A program made the translations under genes and the position numbers. Positions 8,702-17,540 of a DNA stretch of 64,000 nucleotides are shown piece by piece. The stretch is from contig NZ_JAIQDB010000008.1 in the NCBI RefSeq assembly GCF_020037475.1, forward strand, positions 42,347-106,346, read 5' to 3'. Each line of letters opens with the position of its first letter. Position 1 is the stretch's first letter. The DNA comes from Sutcliffiella deserti (GTDB lineage: Bacteria > Bacillota > Bacilli > Bacillales > Bacillaceae_I). The notes beneath the pieces are model-generated. The model ran no database searches, was not told where the DNA came from, and saw only the letters and a program-made list of their open reading frames with translations.

Positions 8702-10330
8702 TTAAGTCTTCGGCCAGTTAAAATCTTTATTATAAAATGATTGTTTTAATTTAATTAAATCATGTTCCCACTCAGTTATGGAGTTTCTATTCCTAATTAA
8801 TCCATTCTTCATGCTTTTTCTACCTCGCACTAAAAAAGCAATAGTATAAACAACTTTCTTAAGCCCAAGCTGTGGTACTGCTTTTTTAGAAAGTATTTCC
8901 CACCGCTTTTGTCGTGTTAGTCCTGTAATTTGATAACCAATTTTTTTTAAATCACTATTATTTCTTAGTTCCTTTTCACTTAATGGACTAGTAGCTTCTG
9001 AAATCTCAGTTGATGGCCATTTAAATAGTGCTAAGTTATTCTCTTGGAAAACACTCTCACTAATGGGCTCTCTTACATCAAACCAGAGATTGGTAGACTT
9101 GTTAATCTCTTTAACCATATCCTCTGTTATATAGTGTTTGCCTGTATTTTGACTAAATAAAGAATCTACTACTATTTCTTTTCTCACAATAAAATCTTGT
9201 TTGTTTTTATAAAGATTTAAAATAACATTTTCCTTAATTAAATAATTTATTAAATCTGTATACACTTTCATAATTGTATTGGGTATATAATAAAGTTGGT
9301 TTGTTCTTTTGAGACTTTGTTGTTCTAAAATCACCACCTCCTGCTTTACTTCATCTAGAAAGTTGGTTTGAAGTTTAGATAATTGTTGATATATCTTTTC
9401 TGAAATCCATTTAAAATGATTCTCATTAAAAATAGTTTGTTTAAGTTTTAGATCCTCTATTCTATCCCTACCAATTTGATAAGGGGTTTCTTTATTGATA
9501 ATACTGTAAAGGGTGTTATATAAATTTATTTCTGGGGAATGTAATAATAAGAATTCCCTTCCTATTTTAGCTTTATTAACAAGCTCAATATCTAGTTCAT
9601 TTAAGTATGAGTAGAATAATATTCTAGTGAATTCCGTTTCTGATACATTAGCATCTAGGAAAAGCCAATCATCTACTAAGTTATTCATTATCTTTGAGAA
9701 TATCTCTTTATGGTTATAATCCAATATACAATCTATATATTTCAATATAATTATTGGTTCATTATTATCCATAATTAAATCATGGAAATAATCATAAAAT
9801 CTCTCCAAATAGTCAAAAATCACATCGTGGTATTCTGAATATATAAGGTCATGTATAAATTGAAGAACAGATAAATACTTTTTATTTCTTTCTTCAATAA
9901 CTCCATATTCCTTATCCATAATCTGATTTAAAACTTCAATTATAATTGGTGTCCATTTTTTCACATCAATAGTATCAGAAAACTGCAATGATATAATATG
10001 CTTGCTCCAATTAAGAACGAAGTCATATTCTCCTTGTTTCAATAATTTGTGTGCTAACTCTAACCTATTGGTAATATTGTCTTCATTATTTTCAGCTAAA
10101 AACAACTGAATAGCTTTAAAAGACGTGTTTTTTAACATGTAACTAAACAAAGATTGTAGTGTTGAATCCATTAAATTAGTTTTTTCCAATTCCATCTGTT
10201 GTTTATTGTTTGCCATTACAAGTCTTTCAATTTCTTCATTTAGCTTTTGAATCTCCAATTCATAGTCAACGTAAGCATTATCTAATTTATATAGGAGTTC
10301 CTGAACCATCTTATTATTAGCTTTTAGCAC
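8702..10330 (-). CDS. Unknown 542-aa helical protein
   Basis: I do not recognise this protein. It is about 542 residues and AT-rich in codon use. A short coiled coil lies at about residues 10-45 (ELEIQKLNEEIERLVMANN), followed by long helical stretches rich in I, L, N and aromatics with no catalytic motif, transmembrane segment or signal peptide that I can see. Near the end is a basic patch (LTRQKRWEILSKKAVPQLGLKK). I prefer the GTG at 10330, eight bases after GAGG, over the upstream in-frame GTG at 10339. It is transcribed alone: a terminator follows it and another terminator separates it from the Z1 gene. It could be an accessory of the Hsp70 operon or an independent island gene. Confidence 0.75.
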   Translation of the reverse strand: MLKANNKMVQELLYKLDNAYVDYELEIQKLNEEIERLVMANNKQQMELEKTNLMDSTLQSLFSYMLKNTSFKAIQLFLAENNEDNITNRLELAHKLLKQGEYDFVLNWSKHIISLQFSDTIDVKKWTPIIIEVLNQIMDKEYGVIEERNKKYLSVLQFIHDLIYSEYHDVIFDYLERFYDYFHDLIMDNNEPIIILKYIDCILDYNHKEIFSKIMNNLVDDWLFLDANVSETEFTRILFYSYLNELDIELVNKAKIGREFLLLHSPEINLYNTLYSIINKETPYQIGRDRIEDLKLKQTIFNENHFKWISEKIYQQLSKLQTNFLDEVKQEVVILEQQSLKRTNQLYYIPNTIMKVYTDLINYLIKENVILNLYKNKQDFIVRKEIVVDSLFSQNTGKHYITEDMVKEINKSTNLWFDVREPISESVFQENNLALFKWPSTEISEATSPLSEKELRNNSDLKKIGYQITGLTRQKRWEILSKKAVPQLGLKKVVYTIAFLVRGRKSMKNGLIRNRNSITEWEHDLIKLKQSFYNKDFNWPKT

Positions 10331-10456
10331 ATATAACACCTCGTTCTAATTCGCTTCAATTTACTAATTTACATGTACACAAGTAGTATTAATACCATTA
10401 TAAATGAAATTGTTTACAAAGTTGAAGATTATTGTTCGAAGTAAAAAAGTGTAAAC

Positions 10457-10503
10457 AAAGGGGAACAATTTCCTTTATTTTAAGAAATATTGTTCCCCTT
10501 TTA
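10457..10503 (-). terminator. Intrinsic terminator after the Z1 gene
   Basis: The stem AAGGGGAACAATTTC pairs with GAAATATTGTTCCCCTT, and on the minus strand it is followed by U-rich sequence. It closes the Z1/methylase cluster and isolates it from the 542-aa gene downstream. Confidence 0.8.
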
Positions 10504-10530
10504 TAACCACAACCTCCCCCAGCCCTGGAT

Positions 10531-12735
10531 CTACCTAATCGTCTTCTTAGCAAACACTGTAGGCGTTGTATGAGCTGGCGCTACAATTACCGGCCACCAA
10601 AACGGCGTGCCGTTCCATCCATTTTCTTTTAGCCCGTTCTGTCTTAAGAGAATAACTGCTGGTATATCTTGTGCTATATCTCGTGCAATACGTAGTTCAC
10701 CTTTTTCGCCTTTAGGTGTGTCTGGTGAATTCTCATAGACTCCATTAGAATCAACTCTTTTAATATTACGATTTTGTTTGGTTACCACCCATACATTACC
10801 CGACAGTTCAGTTTCTTGTTCATAGGATAAATAATCGAGAATTGACTCATATTCTTCTAGATCCCAATCATACCCATCTTCCATGATAAGAGTTGAATGA
10901 ATTATGGAGAGAATATATTTGACTTCATCCACAGGCATTAAGAAATAACCCTTACTCTTATCATGGGTTTGAGATTTATACTCTGCCTGCTCTAACAACT
11001 TATCTATCATCTCAACTTTTGACTTTATATGAGTTTTATAGCCGGTTTGGAAGCCAATTGGTAATAAACGTTTTTTGGGCTTTATAATAGAAATATTAGA
11101 TAAGAGTATCTTATTAGGACTACATGGGATTATTTGATTAAGACCATCTTTTTGGATAAATACAACCCCTTGTTGATGTCCACCTTTTTCAAAAGCATTA
11201 CGGAGCTCACTGTCAAACTCATGCATTCTCTTCATGACATTGTATATTTTTTGCGTTGTATAGAATCTTGTGACGGCTACATCTTCAATCGGTCTTGCAC
11301 CATACATTCTTGAATGTTGTAATACGGTATCCTGTTGGAATGTCTTAGGATTACGACCATAATAAAAACCAATTAAATTCCCAATTGTTACACCACGATC
11401 TAAAATCTGGCCCCCAATAAAAATATTGAAAGGAGAGCGAAGTCTGAGTTGCCCAGTTTCATCAAGTAACTCATTAACGTCTTTTTCAGAGTTAACGATA
11501 GAGATAATTAGATATTCATCAACTAATGCTTCTTTAACTATCTCAATAGTTTCCTCAATAGTAGGTTGAGATATATCTATTGTTGATAAAGAATCCTTTA
11601 GATTGTTATAAGACTCTTTGATAAGAGAATAAAACAATTCATCATCAACTATGGCCACGTCTCTAAGTTGTTCCTCAATACCAATAACTACATTCTCCTG
11701 CCATGCATGGGCGGCTTTTCCTCTTTCAGTATGAATAATGAATGAGTATTTTAAGAGTTTTTCACCCATTTGTGACTGTTGCCATCTCCTGATTGAAGCA
11801 CCAACTAAAAAGTTCACTATTGCTTTACGGATACCGGCAACTGATTTACTAGTTAAGAGATCATTGTTTTTAACCCGTCTTCTATCTTGCTTTTTGAGGA
11901 CATCTAATTCCTTTTCAAGTACTTCTTGGTATAAAAACGATGCCATATGACCCTCTATCTCTGACTTTTCAAAGTACATGTCTCCGCCTACATATTTATC
12001 ATGGATAGGCACTAATTCAGTAAAGGCTGGTCGTATTGGTTGAAACGACTTATGTTCGTGAACAGCCATGTCTTCTGGCTGAAGGTAAAGAGAGTATGGT
12101 GTTGCTGTTACTTGCAAAAATGAAGTAGAGGATAACTGATTTCTAAGACTATCAATCTTTCCAGCTATAACCTTCATCTCTGTTATGTTTGACTCTTTAT
12201 TGTTTTCATAGGCAACACTTGCAAAGTCCGCCTCATCATCAATAAATAAGATACGCTTATTAGCAAGGTCCGGATATGTCTCGAATAAAGCATCATAGAT
12301 TCTATCCAAATTTTTTGTCTCTTTTTTTACGATAAAAGCAAGTTTTTGAGAAAGGTCATATTTTCTTAGATTAGTTGGTAATGACATGATATCAAATATT
12401 CGCATTTGATCATCTTCAACAAGTTCACTAAACTCTCTTGATAGACGCTCGTATGTTTGTTTTACAAGAGCGTTCGAAACCTTAGTAAAAATTATAACTA
12501 AATCGTATCCATTATCATATGCAAGCCCCATTACACCAATAAACGTTCTAGTCTTACCGGATTGAATTTTACCTAGTAACATACCTGGGCGATTCGAAGT
12601 TGTTGGTTCACTAATTAGGTTTGTAACGGTACTTTCTATAGTACCTTTTAGGTTTTCATCATAATTATTTTGTTCATTTAAGTAATTGTAGAACATTCCA
12701 TTTTTCTTTATATTTACTTTAGTTTTAGTATTCAA
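10531..12735 (-). CDS. Z1-domain P-loop ATPase (helicase-like, defence-associated)
   Basis: A 734-residue superfamily-2-like ATPase. Walker A is GKIQSGKT at residues 55-62, and a DEAD-like box (IDDEADF) is near 166-171. The Z1 core around 455-500 reads 'FIGGQILDRGVTIGNLIGFYYG', then 'QDTVLQHSRMYGARP', where the invariant RG and the Q..R motif of SF2 motifs V and VI are visible. Z1 proteins are found in restriction-modification and other conflict operons, and act as putative DNA translocases. The start chosen is TTG at 12735, nine bases after GGGGAGGAG; an ATG 18 codons upstream lacks a site. It lies downstream of a fused methylase-specificity gene in the same orientation. No nuclease domain is evident in the protein. 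Confidence 0.9.
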   Translation of the reverse strand: MNTKTKVNIKKNGMFYNYLNEQNNYDENLKGTIESTVTNLISEPTTSNRPGMLLGKIQSGKTRTFIGVMGLAYDNGYDLVIIFTKVSNALVKQTYERLSREFSELVEDDQMRIFDIMSLPTNLRKYDLSQKLAFIVKKETKNLDRIYDALFETYPDLANKRILFIDDEADFASVAYENNKESNITEMKVIAGKIDSLRNQLSSTSFLQVTATPYSLYLQPEDMAVHEHKSFQPIRPAFTELVPIHDKYVGGDMYFEKSEIEGHMASFLYQEVLEKELDVLKKQDRRRVKNNDLLTSKSVAGIRKAIVNFLVGASIRRWQQSQMGEKLLKYSFIIHTERGKAAHAWQENVVIGIEEQLRDVAIVDDELFYSLIKESYNNLKDSLSTIDISQPTIEETIEIVKEALVDEYLIISIVNSEKDVNELLDETGQLRLRSPFNIFIGGQILDRGVTIGNLIGFYYGRNPKTFQQDTVLQHSRMYGARPIEDVAVTRFYTTQKIYNVMKRMHEFDSELRNAFEKGGHQQGVVFIQKDGLNQIIPCSPNKILLSNISIIKPKKRLLPIGFQTGYKTHIKSKVEMIDKLLEQAEYKSQTHDKSKGYFLMPVDEVKYILSIIHSTLIMEDGYDWDLEEYESILDYLSYEQETELSGNVWVVTKQNRNIKRVDSNGVYENSPDTPKGEKGELRIARDIAQDIPAVILLRQNGLKENGWNGTPFWWPVIVAPAHTTPTVFAKKTIR

Positions 12736-12983
12736 GGTAATAATCTCCTCCCCACAATATCCTTTAAAATAATTTAAGAACAAAATCATTAACCATTGGT
12801 CTGTGTTACTTTCTTATGCAGCACTAAATATACAAACGGTATATTTACTCAAAATTGATTATATGATTGTCAGAAATAGCCTGTTGAAGATCATAAGTAT
12901 AAGTAAACCCCTCTAATTCCAGAATTCTTAAGACCTTATGATAATTAAAGTTAAACTAGCCAGAATTGAAATACTCCGCTTAG
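12736..12983. other. AT-rich gap upstream of the Z1 gene
   Basis: No convincing gene. It carries the Z1 ribosome binding site and probably its promoter. Short A/T-rich runs only. Confidence 0.4.
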
Positions 12984-13187
12984 TTAGACAAGTACTGGTA
13001 TTACCATTTGATTTAAAAAGTAACTCTGATGAATCATCCCCGTTGCAAACATGTTAAGCTTCTCCTCTGCCCAGTTGGTGTTTAAAAAGTAAACCAATAA
13101 TTTAGGTAAGATAACTGCACCTTTAGGTTGAAAATTAGCAAGGTTATGATTTGCCAGTGCTCCCCTCTTTTTCCTTCTCTCTTCCAT
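12984..13187 (-). pseudogene. Relic of an HsdS-type specificity subunit
   Basis: A 67-codon open stretch. The segment 'GAVILPKLLVYFLNTNWAEE' followed by 'KLNMFATGMIHQSYFLNQM' and a final 'IPVLV' has the pattern found at the end of type I target-recognition domains (a residue run like 'LYYFLNS...ATG...SLS..L..IPVLIP'). Only this ~60-residue end remains, without the rest of the TRD and without a clear ribosome binding site. It lies between the 215-aa gene and the Z1 ATPase gene, in the same strand as the fused methylase. I read it as a decayed fragment; the homology is by eye and should be tested. Confidence 0.4.
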
Positions 13188-13206
13188 TCGCTGTAAGGCT
13201 TAATTC

Positions 13207-13854
13207 TTAACGAATAGTTTTAGAGTAAGTGTTTATTAGGAATTCTGAAAAAGCTAAAGCATCATCTTGTACTTTACCTACATCCCATCTTTCACTGGAT
13301 AGACGTTTTATTCCTTTTAGAACAAAACCGACTCTTTCCTTTTTTACTTCCCAATCATAAGCAAAGCTGATTTCTTGACTAGCAAGTTTAATAAGATGTT
13401 GAACCTCTCCTAATTGGTCTCCGTTAAACCATATCTTTGCAGCTTCTCTTCCATGACCATCACAACTCATAGATGTATATAATCCGACTTTATTCAAAGA
13501 AAATACTAAACATGCAATACCGTAGTCTAAGTGGGAGATAGGAAGGCCATTTCTGGAACTCTCCTGAAATAACATAGGTAGATGAATCGTTCTGTTATAC
13601 CATAGATCATCATTATAGCTAGCAGTTTCTATTTTAGTTAAAATACTGTCAGGGATAGAGGAATTCGATTTCACTAGAATTCCTCTATTACCTACTTCTA
13701 AAGAGAGTTCAAGAGAAGATAGAAGGGAAACCATCCCAAAATAATTCGAACTTGAAAACCAGCTATCTAAGACAAGTTCACCCTCAAGAATATCCACCCA
13801 AAAGCCACGTCTACGCAAACTATTTCTAAGGTCTATTAAGTGCCTCTTTTTCAT
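13207..13854 (-). CDS. Unknown 215-aa protein in the methylase/Z1 cluster
   Basis: I do not recognise this family. The protein is mixed alpha/beta. A notable segment is 'GLYTSMSCDGHGREAAKIWF' (about residues 125-145), where C, D, H and G residues could form a metal or active site. No membrane segment or signal peptide is present. I prefer the ATG at 13854 (MKKRHL), nine bases after AAAGGAA, to the ATG three codons earlier. It begins about 20 bp after the fused methylase stop, so the two are probably cotranscribed. A role in restriction or in protecting the host is only suggested by position. Confidence 0.75.
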   Translation of the reverse strand: MKKRHLIDLRNSLRRRGFWVDILEGELVLDSWFSSSNYFGMVSLLSSLELSLEVGNRGILVKSNSSIPDSILTKIETASYNDDLWYNRTIHLPMLFQESSRNGLPISHLDYGIACLVFSLNKVGLYTSMSCDGHGREAAKIWFNGDQLGEVQHLIKLASQEISFAYDWEVKKERVGFVLKGIKRLSSERWDVGKVQDDALAFSEFLINTYSKTIR

Positions 13855-13875
13855 ATTAATCATTTCCTTTCTTAT

Positions 13876-15795
13876 TTAGTTCTTTTGTAGCGCAGCCCCA
13901 AAACCTAGTTTTTGATATGCTTCTAAATATTGCTCTTTTCTATTTTCATTTGCTTGACGTATTAAATCATCAGCTTCTTCTAATTGTCTTACCATTTCAT
14001 TCTGCTGTTCTAATGGAACTAATGGTACTTCAATCGACTTAATATCACTTGGTGTTAAGACTGTCGCTACTGAGCCACTTTGATTTACTTCAAAGTAATA
14101 CTGGCCTACAGGACTCTCTAAGAAACGTTTAATATAAATTGGATTTACATCACTAGTAGAAGGAATGCGTATAATAATAAACATATTTGAAACTAAATAT
14201 TCCCCTTCATACTCTGGTACAATTGCAATTTTTTGCTGAGTACCTCTACTTGAAACTAATATATCACCTGGTTTAGCTGTTACTCGATCTATGTCTCGGG
14301 TTTGAATTGGAAATTTATCAACTTTCCCGAAATTTATTTCCCCATTCTCTACATCTCGTATTTGAATAACCGGATAACCTTCACCATTTTGGGCTTCTAT
14401 CTGTCTACGGCTCGGCAAGTTAACTCCTCTTATAATGCCAGCTATTTTATCCATTTGAACTAATGATTTAGTTTCTGTTTCATATTTCCTTTTGTTGAAA
14501 ACAATCTTTCCTAGTTCAGTATCAAGTTCTACATTTACAAAGTAGAGAGAAGGATTGAGATCGAACTTATTCTCTGAAACCTCATCTATTGAAACAATTC
14601 TTGAATATCTCTCTTTATTTTCATATGCATCAACACTAGCTGTGACTTTAGAAATATGTTCTTGATTTAAAAACTTTTGTGTTCTAGTTCTTTCATAGTC
14701 ACCTTCAGCGTTTATAAACTGTATTTTGCCTTTTTTATCTGTAGGTTTGTTTTTGTTTAAAATAAGAAGAGCAACTTGAATTCCTGTTCCGCTAAACAAA
14801 TTGGTAGGAAGTGAGATGATTGTTTCAACTACATCATCCTTTAGTAAAATCGAGCGAATTTTTCTTTCTGTGGCTCCTCTTACAAGAGTCCCAAATGGTA
14901 CAACTATTGCCGCTTTTCCTGTATTTTTTAATGCTGCTAATGCGTGAAGAATAAATGCATAATCACCTTGTGACTTTGAAGGGACTCCATACAATTCAAA
15001 TCGACCAAACGGATCATTAACGGCGAATTCATACCCCCAGTCCCTAACCCCGAATGGATAATTAGTTAGCACATAATCAAACTGTTTTATCCGATTATTA
15101 TCTAACCACTTTGGATCACTTATTGTGTCCCCTAACTTGATATCTCCCTTCTCTGGGAGGATGTTGTTTATAAATAAATTCAGCTTTCCTATAATAAAGA
15201 GCTCTTCGTTAATTTCTTGGCCGAATAATGATACTTCTCCTCCCTGCTGCTTTGCAAAGTTATAAGCAGAAACTGTTATATTTGAAATTCCAGCTGTCGC
15301 ATCATAAACTGTTCCAGTACTTATCTTTAGAGATTGAATCATTAATTGGATAAGTCCTGGTGGGGTCAAATCAAGTCCCTTTGAGCCTCCGAATATCTCA
15401 TCAATTAGTGTATTAAAAAACTCTACAACCGCCTCGTGATTTCGATACTCTTCTCTAGTCAATCCATACCTTTCGAAAAGAACAACCATTTTGTATAGAT
15501 TATTCCCATCAATCCTGTCAAAGGTTTTATTTAAAAACACACCCGCTAATGTCGGCTCAACCATTTCGATTTTCTGATAAAGTTTGGTTAGTGTATTTTT
15601 CACACTCATTTGGTTACTGCGTAGTTCTTCTCTACTCACAATTTCAACTAATTCATTCTGAAATTTTGTATGTTCCATTGCAAAGAATAAAGAGTGTAAT
15701 TTAAACACTTCTAATGCAAAATTGCCTTCAATTTCTCTTTTACCAAACTGACTTTCCAACTCTTCATTAAATGTAAGTGCTTTTTCTCTCAACAT
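13876..15795 (-). CDS. Fused HsdM-HsdS N6-adenine DNA methylase
   Basis: A 639-residue protein joining a type I-like methylase to one specificity domain. The HsdM-type helical N-terminus is followed by 'LTPPGLIQLMIQSL' (~143-156), the SAM-binding segment 'VYDATAGISNITV' (motif I, atypical D-A-T-A-G) and the catalytic NYPFG at 245-249 (usually NPPF). From about 465 a target-recognition domain follows: 'AGIIRGVNLPS', 'YPVIQIRDVENGEI', 'KPGDILVSSRGT' and 'PIYIKRFLESPVGQYYFEV', closing with a helical spacer. Only one TRD is present, so the enzyme may dimerise to read a symmetric site. The start at 15795 has AGGAGG upstream. No HsdR is in the window; the nearby Z1 ATPase may replace it. The variant motif residues leave catalysis uncertain. 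Confidence 0.88.
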   Translation of the reverse strand: MLREKALTFNEELESQFGKREIEGNFALEVFKLHSLFFAMEHTKFQNELVEIVSREELRSNQMSVKNTLTKLYQKIEMVEPTLAGVFLNKTFDRIDGNNLYKMVVLFERYGLTREEYRNHEAVVEFFNTLIDEIFGGSKGLDLTPPGLIQLMIQSLKISTGTVYDATAGISNITVSAYNFAKQQGGEVSLFGQEINEELFIIGKLNLFINNILPEKGDIKLGDTISDPKWLDNNRIKQFDYVLTNYPFGVRDWGYEFAVNDPFGRFELYGVPSKSQGDYAFILHALAALKNTGKAAIVVPFGTLVRGATERKIRSILLKDDVVETIISLPTNLFSGTGIQVALLILNKNKPTDKKGKIQFINAEGDYERTRTQKFLNQEHISKVTASVDAYENKERYSRIVSIDEVSENKFDLNPSLYFVNVELDTELGKIVFNKRKYETETKSLVQMDKIAGIIRGVNLPSRRQIEAQNGEGYPVIQIRDVENGEINFGKVDKFPIQTRDIDRVTAKPGDILVSSRGTQQKIAIVPEYEGEYLVSNMFIIIRIPSTSDVNPIYIKRFLESPVGQYYFEVNQSGSVATVLTPSDIKSIEVPLVPLEQQNEMVRQLEEADDLIRQANENRKEQYLEAYQKLGFGAALQKN

Positions 15796-15844
15796 AATAA
15801 TACCTCCTAAATTTCTTATAAAAGTATTTTTAATTCCTTTTTGT

Positions 15845-16168
15845 TTAAGATGCAAAAAAAGAGACTTTATTTTGAAATACCTCAATTGCTGAATTTATTG
15901 CTCCTGAAACACCTCTGCTTCTTGGGTAGGTCACAGGTACTTCATACTTCTTCGACAACTCCTTAACTTCCCACATCGTTTTATGAGAACATGCAGATTG
16001 TAACAAAACAACGCAATCTGATTGTTTGACTAATTTTTCAAATACTGAAGTACTTGCCCTTTTTATTATACCATCATGAAACAATACATTATAGTTTCCT
16101 TTTCTCTTACCTAGCTCTTGAAAAGTTCTTTCATTAAATCCACCTATTACAAGTATCGTTTTCTTCAC
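15845..16168 (-). CDS. DUF2325-family protein
   Basis: A 107-residue Rossmann-like protein matching DUF2325 by pattern: 'ILVIGG' at the N-terminus, a central 'SDCVVLLQSACSHKTMWEVK' with the typical C-S-H, and a final '..PRSRGVSGAINS..'. The function of the family is unknown; members occur alone and in mobile-element and defence clusters. GTG start with GGGAGG seven bases upstream. It is the first gene of the cluster and its stop lies 49 bp before the methylase start. Confidence 0.8.
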   Translation of the reverse strand: MKKTILVIGGFNERTFQELGKRKGNYNVLFHDGIIKRASTSVFEKLVKQSDCVVLLQSACSHKTMWEVKELSKKYEVPVTYPRSRGVSGAINSAIEVFQNKVSFFAS

Positions 16169-16580
16169 CTTATTACCTCCCTAAAAGATGTTATGTATTT
16201 TACTGGTTGGTAACTTCTGCATTTATAATATAACATTTAACAAAATTCTTGTAAAGGGTATTTAAAATTCTTTTTAATAAAAATTATAATTCTTAAAATT
16301 TTTATTGCGGTATTTTTTAAGAAAATATATTTCTCAGATTCCTTTTCCCTTGACAATTAGGCCGTATTTATTAAAACGTTACCTTTGTATACTTGTTGAT
16401 TTTATGAAAATCTTCTGAGCCTTTGCAGGTTCATTCACTAACAACGTAATCCTCCTAGTCTCCTCTTTTGTATAATTATTTTAAGGATCTCACGAAGAAT
16501 TTTCCTAGCGCCGACAAATTCTGGATAGTTTTGATTACAGATAAGATGATATTGATCAATCACACTCAACTGAAGTTGAT
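16169..16580. other. AT-rich intergenic stretch, no gene seen
   Basis: About 410 bp upstream of the DUF2325 gene, very AT-rich. It presumably contains the promoter of the methylase cluster. Near 16551-16590 there is a small palindromic area (TCAACTGAAGTTGA). No reading frame with a ribosome binding site was found. Confidence 0.4.
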
Positions 16581-16870
16581 TCAGGTTAAATTTATTTCAT
16601 AATGGGATAACAAACTTTTTATTATAGTCACTTGATTGGAATCTTTTAATACATTCAGACCCAATTTGGAATGCTTATTGGTTTTTACATTTAGAATTAC
16701 GATATTATCGTTATAGATGGCTGCGCCACAGAGTTCACAATGGGCCTTGAAATTCACTTCAAACCTGGTGATGATACCTACATCAATCCACTCCAACATG
16801 GCATCATCTTATAAATCTGATACAATTCTCCCAATAATACCTTCAACAAAAATAGGTCAGGTTTACACAT
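16581..16870 (-). pseudogene. Possible frameshifted small CxxC protein gene
   Basis: Two overlapping frames may be one broken gene. The first starts at ATG 16870 behind GGGTGAG, reads 30 codons (MCKPDLFLLKVLLGELYQIY...) and stops. The second covers 16581-16799 and carries 'AHCELCGAAIYNDNIVIL', a CxxC half zinc-ribbon. A single-base shift near 16795-16800 would join them into a ~95-residue protein. No family recognised. It may equally be chance. Confidence 0.3.
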
Positions 16871-16980
16871 AATCATCTCACCCTTATGTTTATTATCTAT
16901 ACCTATCAAACTCGTTCTTAATTTCACACGCCCCTATTAAAACAATCTTCTGGATTAGGGAAGGTTTATATGTAAAATTA

Positions 16981-17037
16981 AAAACACCACTAACAATAGT
17001 CGAATATATATCTTCAACAGTTTATTAGCGGTGTTCT
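16981..17037 (-). terminator. Hairpin after the 63-aa gene
   Basis: On the minus strand AACACCGCTAATAA pairs with TTGTTAGTGGTGTT and is followed by T-rich sequence. It lies 51 bp beyond the stop of the small gene at 17088. Confidence 0.65.
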
Positions 17038-17087
17038 CAATAAGTTTATCAAGTAATTACCACATATTTAGTTGGCAATACTCCTAT

Positions 17088-17279
17088 TTATTTCAGTAAG
17101 TGAGCGAAAATTACACTACCTTTATTCTTTGTTATTTCCATGAAGACTTCAGCATCTTCTAGTGTATCGAACACTTCCCTAATAAGTCTTCCGTTAGAAA
17201 TTCCTATTTCACTTCCCACCTTATAATTAACGATATACTTCTTAGTATTTCCTTCAGTGCGTACTAATAATTCTGGCAT
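17088..17279 (-). CDS. Small hypothetical protein (63 aa)
   Basis: I do not recognise it. The start at 17279 (MPELLVRTEG) has GGAGGA six bases upstream; an ATG five codons earlier overlaps that site and is less likely. The sequence predicts a small beta-rich fold with a C-terminal helix (DTLEDAEVFMEITKNKG). It has its own terminator and stands downstream of the recombinase operon, separated by palindromes. Confidence 0.55.
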   Translation of the reverse strand: MPELLVRTEGNTKKYIVNYKVGSEIGISNGRLIREVFDTLEDAEVFMEITKNKGSVIFAHLLK

Positions 17280-17406
17280 ATTTGTTTCCTCCATATTCCA
17301 TATGTTTTTTGTGATAGTTGCGACAAATACTCTATTTATATTTTTTATTGTTATATGTTTACAACTACGGTAATTTGTCTACAATGAATAATAATTAAAC
17401 GGTTAC

Positions 17407-17493
17407 ACGTATAGCGAGGTATACCTATCTATACGTATGACCGTACCCTTTCCTTGAAAAGGCCTTGATATCAAGACCTTTTCCATAAGGTAC
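17407..17493. repeat. Two nested palindromes at the end of the recombinase operon
   Basis: The first (17407-17436) has outer arms ACGTATAG/CTATACGT around the palindrome AGGTATACCT. The second (17443-17493) has GTACC/GGTAC ends, AAAAGG/CCTTTT arms and a CTTGATATCAAG centre. They lie 50-130 bp beyond the last recombinase stop. They could be recombination sites, protein-binding sites or a strong terminator. Confidence 0.6.
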
Positions 17494-17540
17494 AGTGAGC
17501 GTTTAAATTAAACTATATTTTTCTGCGGTAATCTAAACAC

